A DNA stretch of 9,848 nt from Chloroflexota bacterium. Its GTDB lineage: Bacteria > Chloroflexota > Anaerolineae > Anaerolineales > Villigracilaceae. This document shows, in pieces, positions 1 to 5,642 of this stretch. The notes under the pieces are model-generated. The model saw only the letters and a program-made list of their open reading frames with translations. It did not search any database and was not told the DNA's origin. Each line of letters opens with the position of its first letter. Positions within the stretch are counted from its first letter, which is position 1. The stretch is from assembly GCA_016191985.1 (NCBI GenBank), contig JACPVB010000226.1:1-9848 (forward strand), read 5' to 3'. Both the position numbers and the translations under genes were made by a program.

Positions 1-1289
1 CCATCCAGCGACCAGCCCATGCCCACCCAAGAGGCTTGGGTTTTGGTCGTGGCTTGGTCCACTACCTGACTGTTGTACGAAAGGGTGACGTTGGGCTGAA
101 AACCACCAGGACCGGCTGGCACTTCGATAGGTAAACTAAAGGTGGCGGCACCGGTAAATTGGGAAACCTGGAAAGAGTCAATCGTTGGCAGGCGTGTCGC
201 TCGCCAGTCGTTCACACCGATGTCAAAGACGGTGAAATGGTCGCTGGAAGCCTTGAGGGTCTTGGTTTCCTTATCGCGGTACGTTTCCAAGGCGTGCCAA
301 TCCCCGGTCTCTTCGTTGTACCAGTACAGATACAGTTCGTCTTCCTGCGCTGCGGTGAGGGTCATGCCGCTGTAATCCACTTCAATTGTCAGCGGAGTCT
401 TGAAGCGTTTCACTTCGCGTCTTTCATCACTCTTCGCGTGCGCCTTCAATTCAAACACATTCTGGCTGAATCCACTCTCCGGCAAGTGGCCTGCGGAGGG
501 AAAGCCCGCGTTCAAAATAATGTCTTCATCCAATGAACCATCCGGGAAGGTCACGCGGACTTTGCCGTTCATGGCTTGTACGCGCCCTTCGCCGCGTCCG
601 CTCACTTCGAAGCGTTCGTGCAGGGGCAGGATGAAGGAATACGAGGTGAGTTCCTCTGCGCCGTTCAATAGGCGCGCAAGGAAGATCACATCATCGTTCA
701 CTTGATTTGTCCGCAATGCCAGGCTGCCTTGTGAGATGGTGACTTGTGTAGTGTACAGCCTCGTGGCCGGGTCGAATAATTTTCGGTCTGCCTGGTTGCT
801 CACGCTAAACCCGGCAGGCAATAGAATTTCCAACGTCAATGGGGCGTCTACCGAAACCGCTCCCTCGATGGTCCAGGTCAGGTTCACCTGTTCGCTGCGG
901 GTGAGGTAGGCTGGGTCGGAGGTGAGGGTGAGGGTGTAGGCGGGGATTTCCTCGGTGGGCGTTACGGTTGGGGAAGCCTCCAGGGTAGGGGTTGATTCTC
1001 CGGGGGTGGGAGTCTCCGTGGGAGTTCCCGTAGGAAGTTCAGTCGGTGTTTCGCTTGGGGTTAATGTGGGAGTCTCGGTAGGAGTCTCGGTGGGCGAGGG
1101 AGTTCCCGTCGCTTCTTCCGTGACTGGGAGTTGCGTTTCGGTTGGTGTAGCGGTAGGGGTGGGCGTTTCAGGAGCCTCGCCCTGAGCTTGTCGAAGGGTT
1201 CCCTCTTGCGCCAAAACGGGCAGGGTCTGCCCAAGCATCAGATTCAAAACGACGAACAACGCCACAACGTGCTGGATTGCCTTTTTCAT
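1..1289 (-). CDS. Secreted SpvB/RHS-like surface protein, N-terminal part (runs off window)
   Basis: Reading the minus strand from an ATG at 1289 gives 429 uninterrupted codons to the window edge. Residues 1-27 form a signal peptide (MKK start, hydrophobic core, cleavage near VLA/Q). Residues 42-114 are a Thr/Pro/Glu/Ser linker of TPT and ETPT repeats, typical of wall-spanning or surface proteins. Residues 118 to about 365 are beta-rich and end in a DELYLYWYNEETGDW-type stretch like those before autoproteolytic or ZU5-like modules. From about 371 the segment SFQVSQFTGAATFSLPIEVP, ending in LSYNS (403-407), matches the N-terminal region of SpvB and RHS/YD-repeat proteins; the repeats themselves would lie outside the window. 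A GGAG site 8 nt upstream supports the start. The antisense strand is open here too but encodes only low-complexity Gly-Val repeats. The family call is good; substrate, toxin load or adhesive role cannot be seen. Confidence 0.85.
   Translation of the reverse strand, partial: MKKAIQHVVALFVVLNLMLGQTLPVLAQEGTLRQAQGEAPETPTPTATPTETQLPVTEEATGTPSPTETPTETPTLTPSETPTELPTGTPTETPTPGESTPTLEASPTVTPTEEIPAYTLTLTSDPAYLTRSEQVNLTWTIEGAVSVDAPLTLEILLPAGFSVSNQADRKLFDPATRLYTTQVTISQGSLALRTNQVNDDVIFLARLLNGAEELTSYSFILPLHERFEVSGRGEGRVQAMNGKVRVTFPDGSLDEDIILNAGFPSAGHLPESGFSQNVFELKAHAKSDERREVKRFKTPLTIEVDYSGMTLTAAQEDELYLYWYNEETGDWHALETYRDKETKTLKASSDHFTVFDIGVNDWRATRLPTIDSFQVSQFTGAATFSLPIEVPAGPGGFQPNVTLSYNSQVVDQATTKTQASWVGMGWSLD
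1180..1198. repeat. Short palindromic repeat, in-frame in the surface protein gene
   Basis: The 19-mer CCCTGAGCTTGTCGAAGGG has complementary ends (CCCT/AGGG) around a GAGCTTGTCGA core. In the minus-strand gene it encodes most of LRQAQGE (residues 32-38), between the signal peptide and the TPT linker. A related copy with different but still complementary ends lies at 1574-1592. From memory, peptides such as LRQAQGE and LSLSKG turn up in many predicted proteins of environmental bacteria because this repeat inserts into genes; that is recollection, not a search. Confidence 0.65.
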
Positions 1290-1315
1290 AGCCCATTCTC
1301 CATTGCTGCTTTGAT

Positions 1316-1429
1316 GTGGTTGACCACTTGCTAAATACCCTATGAGCACATAGCCGTGACTCACGATTGGCTTTTACAAGAGGTCTATATTTTAGTTCTT
1401 TGGGCTGGGGTTTGTTACTTTACCCCCAG
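1316..1429 (-). promoter_or_regulatory. Palindrome-rich 5' leader of the surface protein gene
   Basis: On the minus strand the leader from the predicted transcription start (about 1449) to the ATG at 1289 is roughly 160 nt. It contains four inverted repeats in order: CTGGGG/CCCCAG (1424-1429 with 1405-1410), CGTGA/TCACG (1355-1365, centred on one base), CTATG/CATAG with a 4-nt loop (1340-1353), and GTGGT/ACCAC (1316-1327). The last three are packed into 50 nt and end 26 nt before the start codon. A regulatory RNA or protein operators are both possible. I could not match it to a known riboswitch class. Confidence 0.35.
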
Positions 1430-1455
1430 TCCCCTTTATGATTTATGTTATTTTA

Positions 1456-1483
1456 ATTTTATTTGTTATTGATTGCTTGTCAA
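1456..1483 (-). promoter_or_regulatory. Sigma-70-type promoter for the surface protein gene
   Basis: On the minus strand a perfect -35 box TTGACA (1478-1483) is followed after 16 bp by TAAAAT (1456-1461), five of six matches to the -10 consensus. It points toward the surface protein gene and predicts transcription from about 1449, giving a leader of about 160 nt. The -35 box overlaps the left copy of the 25-bp direct repeat by one base. Confidence 0.5.
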
Positions 1484-1661
1484 GATGAAAAACCTTAAAA
1501 AATAATCACCCATGACCTGCTCCCTTCGCCGTCCTCGGCGAAAGATTTACTCGCAGAACGCCGCCGAGGCTTGCATTGAGCCTGTCGAAATGACGGCGGC
1601 TTGCGCCTATTTACCATCAACCTTTGAGTGCTCCCAGATGAAGAACCTTAAAAAAATAATC
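1483..1661. repeat. Direct repeat (25/26 bp) flanking a 128-bp hairpin element
   Basis: The left copy (1483-1507) and right copy (1636-1661) both begin AGATGA, contain AACCTTAAAA and end TAATC. They differ by one substitution (A to G) and one extra A in an A-run. They bracket 1508-1635, a GC-rich insert in an otherwise AT-rich spacer. The arrangement looks like an insertion with a long target duplication, or a local duplication by slippage or recombination. No open reading frame for a transposase is present. Confidence 0.55.
1525..1600. repeat. Structured GC-rich repeat with TCCT-loop hairpin and multi-arm stem
   Basis: TTCGCCG (1525-1531) pairs with CGGCGAA (1536-1542) around a TCCT loop. 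GCCGCCG (1560-1566) pairs with CGGCGGC (1594-1600); inside it AGGCT (1567-1571) pairs with AGCCT (1579-1583), and the second copy of the palindromic repeat (CATT...AATG, 1574-1592) overlaps. The 14-mer CGCCGTCCTCGGCG (1527-1540) and the following CGCCGCCGAG (1559-1568) both recur in the same order inside the glycosyltransferase gene at 8619-8632 and 8640-8649. Confidence 0.6.
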
Positions 1662-1700
1662 TAAAAATCAATCGAGTACCCATTAATTTAAAATCGCTTG

Positions 1701-1727
1701 GGCGTTAGTCCTATTGGTCTAAACGCC
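1701..1727 (-). terminator. Hairpin downstream of rluB, possible terminator
   Basis: On the minus strand, about 43 nt past the rluB stop, GGCGT pairs with ACGCC, then after a bulged T TAG pairs with CTA, and CC with GG, around an AATA loop. A TTTT follows about 8 nt later, then AT-rich sequence. The stem is good but the U-run is short and offset, so it may equally be one of the interspersed hairpin repeats rather than a true intrinsic terminator. Confidence 0.35.
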
Positions 1728-1769
1728 AATCGTCGCATCGATGATGAGGAAAGGAAGCTCTTCCCCACC

Positions 1770-2585
1770 TCATTTCCCAAATCTTTTACCTCTCCCTTTT
1801 TCTTCACTCCTTGGTCTCTTTTCATCAGCATAACCCTGCCTCTTCGCCTTCCCCCTCTCCCCCATCTTCGGGACCTTATCCCCTTTCAACTCAGCCACCT
1901 CATCGGCGGTGAGATAGCGCCACTGACGCGGCTTGAGGCTGCCTAATTTCAATGTACCGATTCGCAGGCGGATGATCTTCACCACAGGCAGACCCAATAA
2001 TCTGCCAACTTCACGGATCTGACGTTTTTTGCCTTCGCCCATTACCACCCGAATCCACGCGCCTTTGCCAGAGGTGGAAAGGAAATTCACTTCGGCAGGC
2101 TGGGTTTTATCCCCATCTTCGAGGACAACGCCCCTGCGCCAGGCATCCAACTGCTTTTCATCGGGACGGCGCGCAACCAGCACGCGATATTCCTTCTCAT
2201 GTCCATAGCGCGGATGAGTCAACTTGTTCGTCAACTCACCATCGTTGGTCATCAGGATCAAACCCTCCGAGTCGAAATCCAAGCGGCCAACGGGGTAGAG
2301 ATGCCCTTCTACGGGAATTAAATCCCGCACCGTTTGGCGGTCATCCTGTCCCTCGGCAGCGGAAAGGACATTGCGCGGCTTGTACAGGGCGATGTAGGTT
2401 AGAGTCTCTGCCCTGGGCAGGGCCTTTCCATCTATGGTCACCTTATCAGCAGCGAGGTCGGCCTTCTGTCCCAACTCTGCTACTTTGCCATTGACTCGTA
2501 CGCGCCCTTCGGTGATGAATACTTCACAGGCGCGGCGGGACCCGTACCCTGCCTGGGCAAGCAATTTTTGCAATCGTTCCTGCAT
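1770..2585 (-). CDS. rluB: rRNA large-subunit pseudouridine synthase, RluB/RsuA type
   Basis: The 271-residue protein isomerises a specific uridine to pseudouridine in ribosomal RNA, most likely 23S. An S4 RNA-binding domain spans residues 2-50 (ERLQKLLAQAGYGSRRACEV...GRVRVNG). The catalytic motif PVGRLDFDSEGLILMTNDGE lies at 98-117, with the expected catalytic aspartate at D103. KEYRV (131-135) and GKKRQIREV further on are family signatures. The C-terminal 40 or so residues are a Lys/Arg-rich tail beyond the usual core, probably contacting RNA. The start follows the scpB stop by 3 nt and its AAAGG ribosome site lies within the last codons of scpB, implying translational coupling. scpB-rluB adjacency is common in Gram-positive bacteria and Chloroflexota. 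The choice of RluB over RsuA or RluE rests on context and is less certain than the family. Confidence 0.92.
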   Translation of the reverse strand: MQERLQKLLAQAGYGSRRACEVFITEGRVRVNGKVAELGQKADLAADKVTIDGKALPRAETLTYIALYKPRNVLSAAEGQDDRQTVRDLIPVEGHLYPVGRLDFDSEGLILMTNDGELTNKLTHPRYGHEKEYRVLVARRPDEKQLDAWRRGVVLEDGDKTQPAEVNFLSTSGKGAWIRVVMGEGKKRQIREVGRLLGLPVVKIIRLRIGTLKLGSLKPRQWRYLTADEVAELKGDKVPKMGERGKAKRQGYADEKRPRSEEKGRGKRFGK

Positions 2586-2588
2586 GGA

Positions 2589-3158
2589 TTAACCTTTCAA
2601 CAACTCGGTGTGCTCGGTCTCAACGTCCGTTGGGATGGCAAGCGGCGGCAATTCGATGATTGAACTTAAACCGAAATGCTGTAAAAACTCGGGCGTGGTG
2701 GAATACAAGATCGGGCGGCCCGGTCCATCCGTGCGCCCCGCCTCCTGAATAAGCCCCTTGCTCAACAGACTCTTCATCATGCCGTCGCTATTCACGCCGC
2801 GGATCGAATCCACCTGCGGACGGGTGACAGGCTGCTGGTAGGCAATGATCGCCAACGTCTCCAACGCGGCGCGGCTGAGATGCGTGGTGGCTTCCAGTCC
2901 TAGAAAATGTTCCACAAGGGAAGCCAGTTCAGGAGCCGTTGTCAGTTGCACGCGTCCTGCATTTCGTTGCAGACGCAGGCCGCGAGTTAAGAGAGAATCG
3001 TCAAGTTCCTTCAGTCCGCGTTCCACCACCGAAGGAGTTACATCCAAAGCCTGGGCAAGCTGCCCCACCGGCACAGGCTCGGCAGAAACAAATAACATTG
3101 CTTCGATCTTCGCCGCAAGGCTGAATTCTGGTTCTAAATTGGATTGAGAGTCGCTCAT
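2589..3158 (-). CDS. scpB: Segregation and condensation protein B
   Basis: The 189-residue protein is the winged-helix ScpB (kite) subunit that works as a dimer with ScpA and SMC in chromosome condensation and segregation. The N-terminal part (residues 11-75) carries the first winged helix (LAAKIEAMLFVSAEPVPVGQ). The most conserved block, LSRAALETLAIIAYQQPVTR followed by PQVDSIRGVNSD, is at about 94-125, then GRPILYSTTPEFLQHFGL near 147-164. Length is normal for the family. The ATG at 3158 is preceded by GGAG at 10 nt, slightly long spacing. The gene is first in a two-gene unit with rluB. scpA, often directly upstream, is absent here: the upstream neighbour is a divergent lipoprotein gene. 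No clear minus-strand promoter was identified in the short spacer. Confidence 0.95.
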   Translation of the reverse strand: MSDSQSNLEPEFSLAAKIEAMLFVSAEPVPVGQLAQALDVTPSVVERGLKELDDSLLTRGLRLQRNAGRVQLTTAPELASLVEHFLGLEATTHLSRAALETLAIIAYQQPVTRPQVDSIRGVNSDGMMKSLLSKGLIQEAGRTDGPGRPILYSTTPEFLQHFGLSSIIELPPLAIPTDVETEHTELLKG

Positions 3159-3166
3159 GCTATAAT
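3139..3166 (+). promoter_or_regulatory. Extended -10 promoter reading toward the lipoprotein genes
   Basis: TGCTATAAT at 3158-3166 is a perfect extended -10 element (TGn plus TATAAT). A weak -35-like TTGGAT lies at 3139-3144 with 16-bp spacing. The promoter overlaps the scpB start codon on the opposite strand. Transcription from about 3173 would place the double-hairpin repeat at 3187-3256 in the 5' untranslated region of the lipoprotein gene at 3292. Confidence 0.45.
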
Positions 3167-3186
3167 TACTCCGCTCATTCGTTAAA

Positions 3187-3256
3187 GTACCGCAAGATTT
3201 ATCTTGCGTGGTTCAGTTTTGCCGCCAAAATACGCGCAACGTGAACGTTGCGGTAC
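3187..3256. repeat. 70-bp double-hairpin repeat element
   Basis: The outer ends GTACCGCAA (3187-3195) and TTGCGGTAC (3248-3256) are exact inverted repeats. Inside are two perfect 8-bp stems with 2-nt loops: CGCAAGAT/ATCTTGCG (3191-3208, loop TT) and CGCAACGT/ACGTTGCG (3235-3252, loop GA). Both stems begin CGCAA, so the unit looks like two related palindromes facing each other, as in REP/BIME-type elements. The element lies between two divergent genes. Confidence 0.65.
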
Positions 3257-3291
3257 GAAGCTTAATCTCGCAATTCGTAGATAAAAAAAAC

Positions 3292-3858
3292 ATGAAAAAT
3301 ATCAAACTTTATCTTTCCATCTTATCACTGGCGCTTGCATCGCTGGCTTGTTCCATCTTCGTGGGCGGTCCCGACTACCCCGCGCAAACCATCCCATACT
3401 CGCCCAATGAAGTTCAAAACATGCGCACGCAGATCGAGCAGGCTTTTCTTGTAGGTGCGGAATCGGGCATCGTCACGTTGCAGATCACCGAAAGCCAGCT
3501 CACCTCCTACCTGACCGAAAAATTACTGGTGCAAACCGACCCGCCCTTCACCGAGCCGCAAGTCCTGCTGCGCAACGGTCAAATGCAAATCTATGGCAAG
3601 GTAACACAAGGCATTTTCAACGCCAACATCCTCATCACCATGAACGTCGGCATCGACGAAGTGACAGGCCAGCCAAAGGTTGAGATCGCCTCGGCAGATT
3701 TCGGTCCGCTCCCCGCCCCGCAGGGCATCAATACCGCCATGAACGCTGTCATCGCCGAAGCATTTACAGGGACACTTGGTCCTGCCGCAGTCGGCTTCCG
3801 TTTGGAATCAATTTCCATCGCAGATGGCATCATGACTCTGACCGGGCGAATCAAATAG
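3292..3858 (+). CDS. Small exported lipoprotein of unknown function
   Basis: The 188-residue protein begins MKNIKLYLSILSLALASLAC, a short basic N-terminus and hydrophobic segment ending at Cys20, so it is probably a lipid-anchored exported protein; the lipobox is not canonical (Ser at -3, Leu at -2). The mature part contains ITESQLTSYL (65-74), LLRNGQMQIYGKV (92-104), GPLPAPQGI near 138-146 and a closing DGIMTLTGRIK. This alternating beta-strand style, with an early 'TESQL' helix, resembles lipid-binding proteins of the DUF2140/DUF2993 (LmeA-like) kind, but I am not certain. The frame is open upstream to 3208, but that part would encode the hairpin repeat and lacks a signal peptide, so I chose the ATG at 3292. 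No strong ribosome site is seen. It is followed after 19 nt by another lipoprotein gene, so the two probably form an operon. Confidence 0.8.
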   Translation: MKNIKLYLSILSLALASLACSIFVGGPDYPAQTIPYSPNEVQNMRTQIEQAFLVGAESGIVTLQITESQLTSYLTEKLLVQTDPPFTEPQVLLRNGQMQIYGKVTQGIFNANILITMNVGIDEVTGQPKVEIASADFGPLPAPQGINTAMNAVIAEAFTGTLGPAAVGFRLESISIADGIMTLTGRIK

Positions 3859-3877
3859 CGGCTGGATTATACCCGAC

Positions 3878-5467
3878 ATGCCCCGCCTCGGACTCCGCCC
3901 GCACCTGCTCCTCCTCCTCCTATTGACATTTGCCACGCTGATTGCTTCCTGCCGCTCTCCGCAAGTCGGCGAAGAGATCGTCGTCACCATCGTCGCGGAT
4001 GGCACAACCCGTGACGTCAGCATCACCGCAGGCAGCACGGTCTCGCAGGCATTTCAAAGCGCGGGCATCGCACCGGGCAGTCTCGACCAGGCCGACCCGC
4101 CGTTTTACACCGTCCTCAGCGCGGGTGACCTTGTCACCCTCACCCGCGTGGTGGAAAAATTTGAAACCGAAGAGATCGTCATCCCATTTGAAAGACAAAT
4201 CGTCCGCAACGAAACCCTGGCGGAAGGCGAAACAAGGTTGGTGCAGGCCGGCGTCAACGGGCTGGAGGAAGTCACCTACCGCAGGATTCTTGAAGACAAT
4301 CTCGAAGTGAGTAAAACGGAAGTGAAGACTGTGGTGTTAAAAGAAGCGCTGCCAGAGATCGTAATGGTCGGCGCGCAATCTTCATACACTCCCCTGAACA
4401 TCCCCGGCACCATCGCCTATCTCGCGGGCGGCAACGCATGGATCATGGAAGGTTCCACGGCCAACCGCCGCATCATCGTCAGCACCGGTGACCTGGATGG
4501 GCGCATTTTCACGCTCTCGCCGAATGGTGAGTATTTGGTCTTCACTCGCAAATCCAAAAAGCCCGCCGATGAAGAGATCAACACGTTGTGGGCTGTGCGC
4601 ACCCGCAACCTGGACCCAAAATTGATTTGGTTGCAAGCCGCGAACGTGGTGCATTTCGCCTCGTGGATTCCGGGCACAAATTCTGTGGCCTATTCCACTG
4701 TGGAGCCACGCAGCGCCGCGCCCGGCTGGCAGGCAAATAATGACTTGTACCGGGTCAGCATTACGGGCGGGAGTCCGCGCAGGTTGTTAAGCGCGAACAG
4801 CGGCGGCGTGTATGGTTGGTGGGGCATGTCTTTTGCGTATGCGCCGAGCGGTGTACTGGCCTACTCCCGTCCCGATGGCATCGGGCTGGTGGACCAGGAT
4901 GGCGGCTATCTCAAGCCTTTGCTGGAAATTACGCCATTGAACACGCACAGTGATTGGGCCTGGATTCCTCCGCTGGCCTGGAGCGCGGATGGAAAAAATT
5001 TATATTTCGTCAGTCATGCGTCCGCGCCGGTGCCCATTACCAGCGAAGAGTCGCCCTATTTCGACCTCTCCGCCGCCTCGTTCAGTAATGAAGCGAATGT
5101 ATCCATCATCGACTCGACCGGCATGTTCGCTTATCCATCCCCTTCGCCCATTCAACAAATCAGCGGCGAAAAAAGTTACCAGGTGGCGTATTTGCAGTCC
5201 ATCTTTATCGAGCAAAGCGACACCAGCCGCTATCGTTTAATGGTAATGGATCGCGACGGCTCGAATAAAAAAATGCTCTTTCCGCCCAGCGATTCAAACG
5301 GCATCGAACCACAGGCTCCCATTTGGGCGCCAGCGGACATTGAAGGCCAGACGAACGATTTTCTGGCTGTGGTGTATCAGGGTAATCTCTGGCTGGTAGA
5401 CAGCGGCAGCGGTGAAGCGTACCAGGTCACTGGCGATGGGCTGATAAGTAAAATTGATTGGAAATAA
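3878..5467 (+). CDS. Lipoprotein with G5 domain and WD40/TolB-like beta-propeller
   Basis: The 529-residue protein starts with a Leu-rich signal segment and a good lipobox (IASC, Cys25). Residues 33-90 resemble the ubiquitin-like DUF348 fold found before G5 domains (VVTIVADGTTRDVSITAGST). Residues 92-165 look like a G5 domain (EKFETEEIVIPFERQIVRNE, then ...VSKTEVKTVVLKEALPEIV), a module associated with binding N-acetylglucosamine-containing cell-wall or surface glycans. From about 175 to the end the protein has repeated TolB/WD40-like blades, for example IFTLSPNGEYLVFTRKS, APSGVLAYSRPDG, LAWSADGKNLYFVSH and a final blade ending in LWLVDSGSGEAYQVTGDG. It is probably an anchored sensor or scaffold at the cell surface with no enzymatic residues visible. 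It lies 19 nt after the preceding lipoprotein gene. Its last five codons (KIDWK, stop) are nearly duplicated 154 bp downstream. Confidence 0.85.
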   Translation: MPRLGLRPHLLLLLLLTFATLIASCRSPQVGEEIVVTIVADGTTRDVSITAGSTVSQAFQSAGIAPGSLDQADPPFYTVLSAGDLVTLTRVVEKFETEEIVIPFERQIVRNETLAEGETRLVQAGVNGLEEVTYRRILEDNLEVSKTEVKTVVLKEALPEIVMVGAQSSYTPLNIPGTIAYLAGGNAWIMEGSTANRRIIVSTGDLDGRIFTLSPNGEYLVFTRKSKKPADEEINTLWAVRTRNLDPKLIWLQAANVVHFASWIPGTNSVAYSTVEPRSAAPGWQANNDLYRVSITGGSPRRLLSANSGGVYGWWGMSFAYAPSGVLAYSRPDGIGLVDQDGGYLKPLLEITPLNTHSDWAWIPPLAWSADGKNLYFVSHASAPVPITSEESPYFDLSAASFSNEANVSIIDSTGMFAYPSPSPIQQISGEKSYQVAYLQSIFIEQSDTSRYRLMVMDRDGSNKKMLFPPSDSNGIEPQAPIWAPADIEGQTNDFLAVVYQGNLWLVDSGSGEAYQVTGDGLISKIDWK

Positions 5468-5622
5468 ATTTCATTTGTGCAGACCCTAAAGGTTTTTTTC
5501 GTAAATTCAGGAATACGATTTGCAGAAAACCTAAATGAAAATAAAGTTATGATTGCAAGAGAAACCTAAGCCCTGTGGGTTAGGGTCTTTGCTGGATGAA
5601 AGCGAAATTGACTGGAAATAAA
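5451..5622 (+). repeat. Duplicated 3' end of the G5-propeller gene (direct repeat, 154-bp period)
   Basis: Positions 5451-5468 and 5605-5622 share 17 of 18 bases (AAATTGA, T or C, TGGAAATAAA). The first copy is the end of the G5-propeller gene (KIDWK, stop). The second, in an untranslated spacer, would read EIDWK, stop in its own frame, preceded by LDES. It is either a target duplication around an inserted element, or the leftover tail of a deleted paralogous gene. Confidence 0.55.
5481..5588. repeat. 108-bp AT-rich element with 9-bp terminal inverted repeats
   Basis: AGACCCTAA (5481-5489) and TTAGGGTCT (5580-5588) are exact inverted repeats. An internal hairpin near the right end, CCTAA-g-CCC-tgt-GGG-TTAGG (5565-5584), overlaps the right arm. 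The rest is AT-rich with no coding sequence. A T-run (5493-5499) follows a very weak 3-bp stem and is not a convincing terminator. A -10-like TATGAT at 5548-5553 has no matching -35 box. The same TTAGGGTCT motif recurs at 8050-8058. Confidence 0.5.
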
Positions 5623-5642
5623 AAATGAAAGAGGATAATTAA

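Larger units (their letters stand above)
1290..1769. other. 480-bp non-coding region between surface protein gene and rluB
   Basis: No credible gene lies here; the short open frames lack ribosome sites and recognisable products. From left to right it holds the palindrome-rich leader of the surface protein gene (1290 to about 1449), its promoter (1456-1483), an element bracketed by direct repeats (1483-1661) with two hairpins and a palindromic repeat, an AT-rich stretch (1645-1699), and a hairpin just beyond the rluB stop (1701-1727). Confidence 0.7.

Noticed and set aside
142..705. Overlapping plus-strand frames in the first 700 bp
   Set aside because: They are antisense to a long minus-strand frame with signal peptide, linker and SpvB-like sequence, which explains the region better.
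955..1185. Plus-strand Gly-Val-Ser repeat reading frame
   Set aside because: It is the exact antisense of the Thr-Pro linker of the minus-strand surface protein, with no ribosome site or plausible product.
1298..1400. Known riboswitch (c-di-GMP-I type) in the surface protein leader
   Set aside because: The leader has hairpins but lacks the conserved core strings of that class in the right order, so no named class is claimed.
1483..1661. CRISPR array
   Set aside because: Only two repeat copies separated by a 128-bp GC-rich hairpin insert; no regular spacers and no cas genes.
3208..3291. Longer N-terminus for the small lipoprotein
   Set aside because: The 28 extra codons would translate the hairpin repeat and bury the signal peptide; ATG 3292 gives a proper export signal.
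5481..5499. Intrinsic terminator after the G5-propeller gene
   Set aside because: There is a run of seven T, but the preceding stem is only about 3 bp (CCT/AGG).
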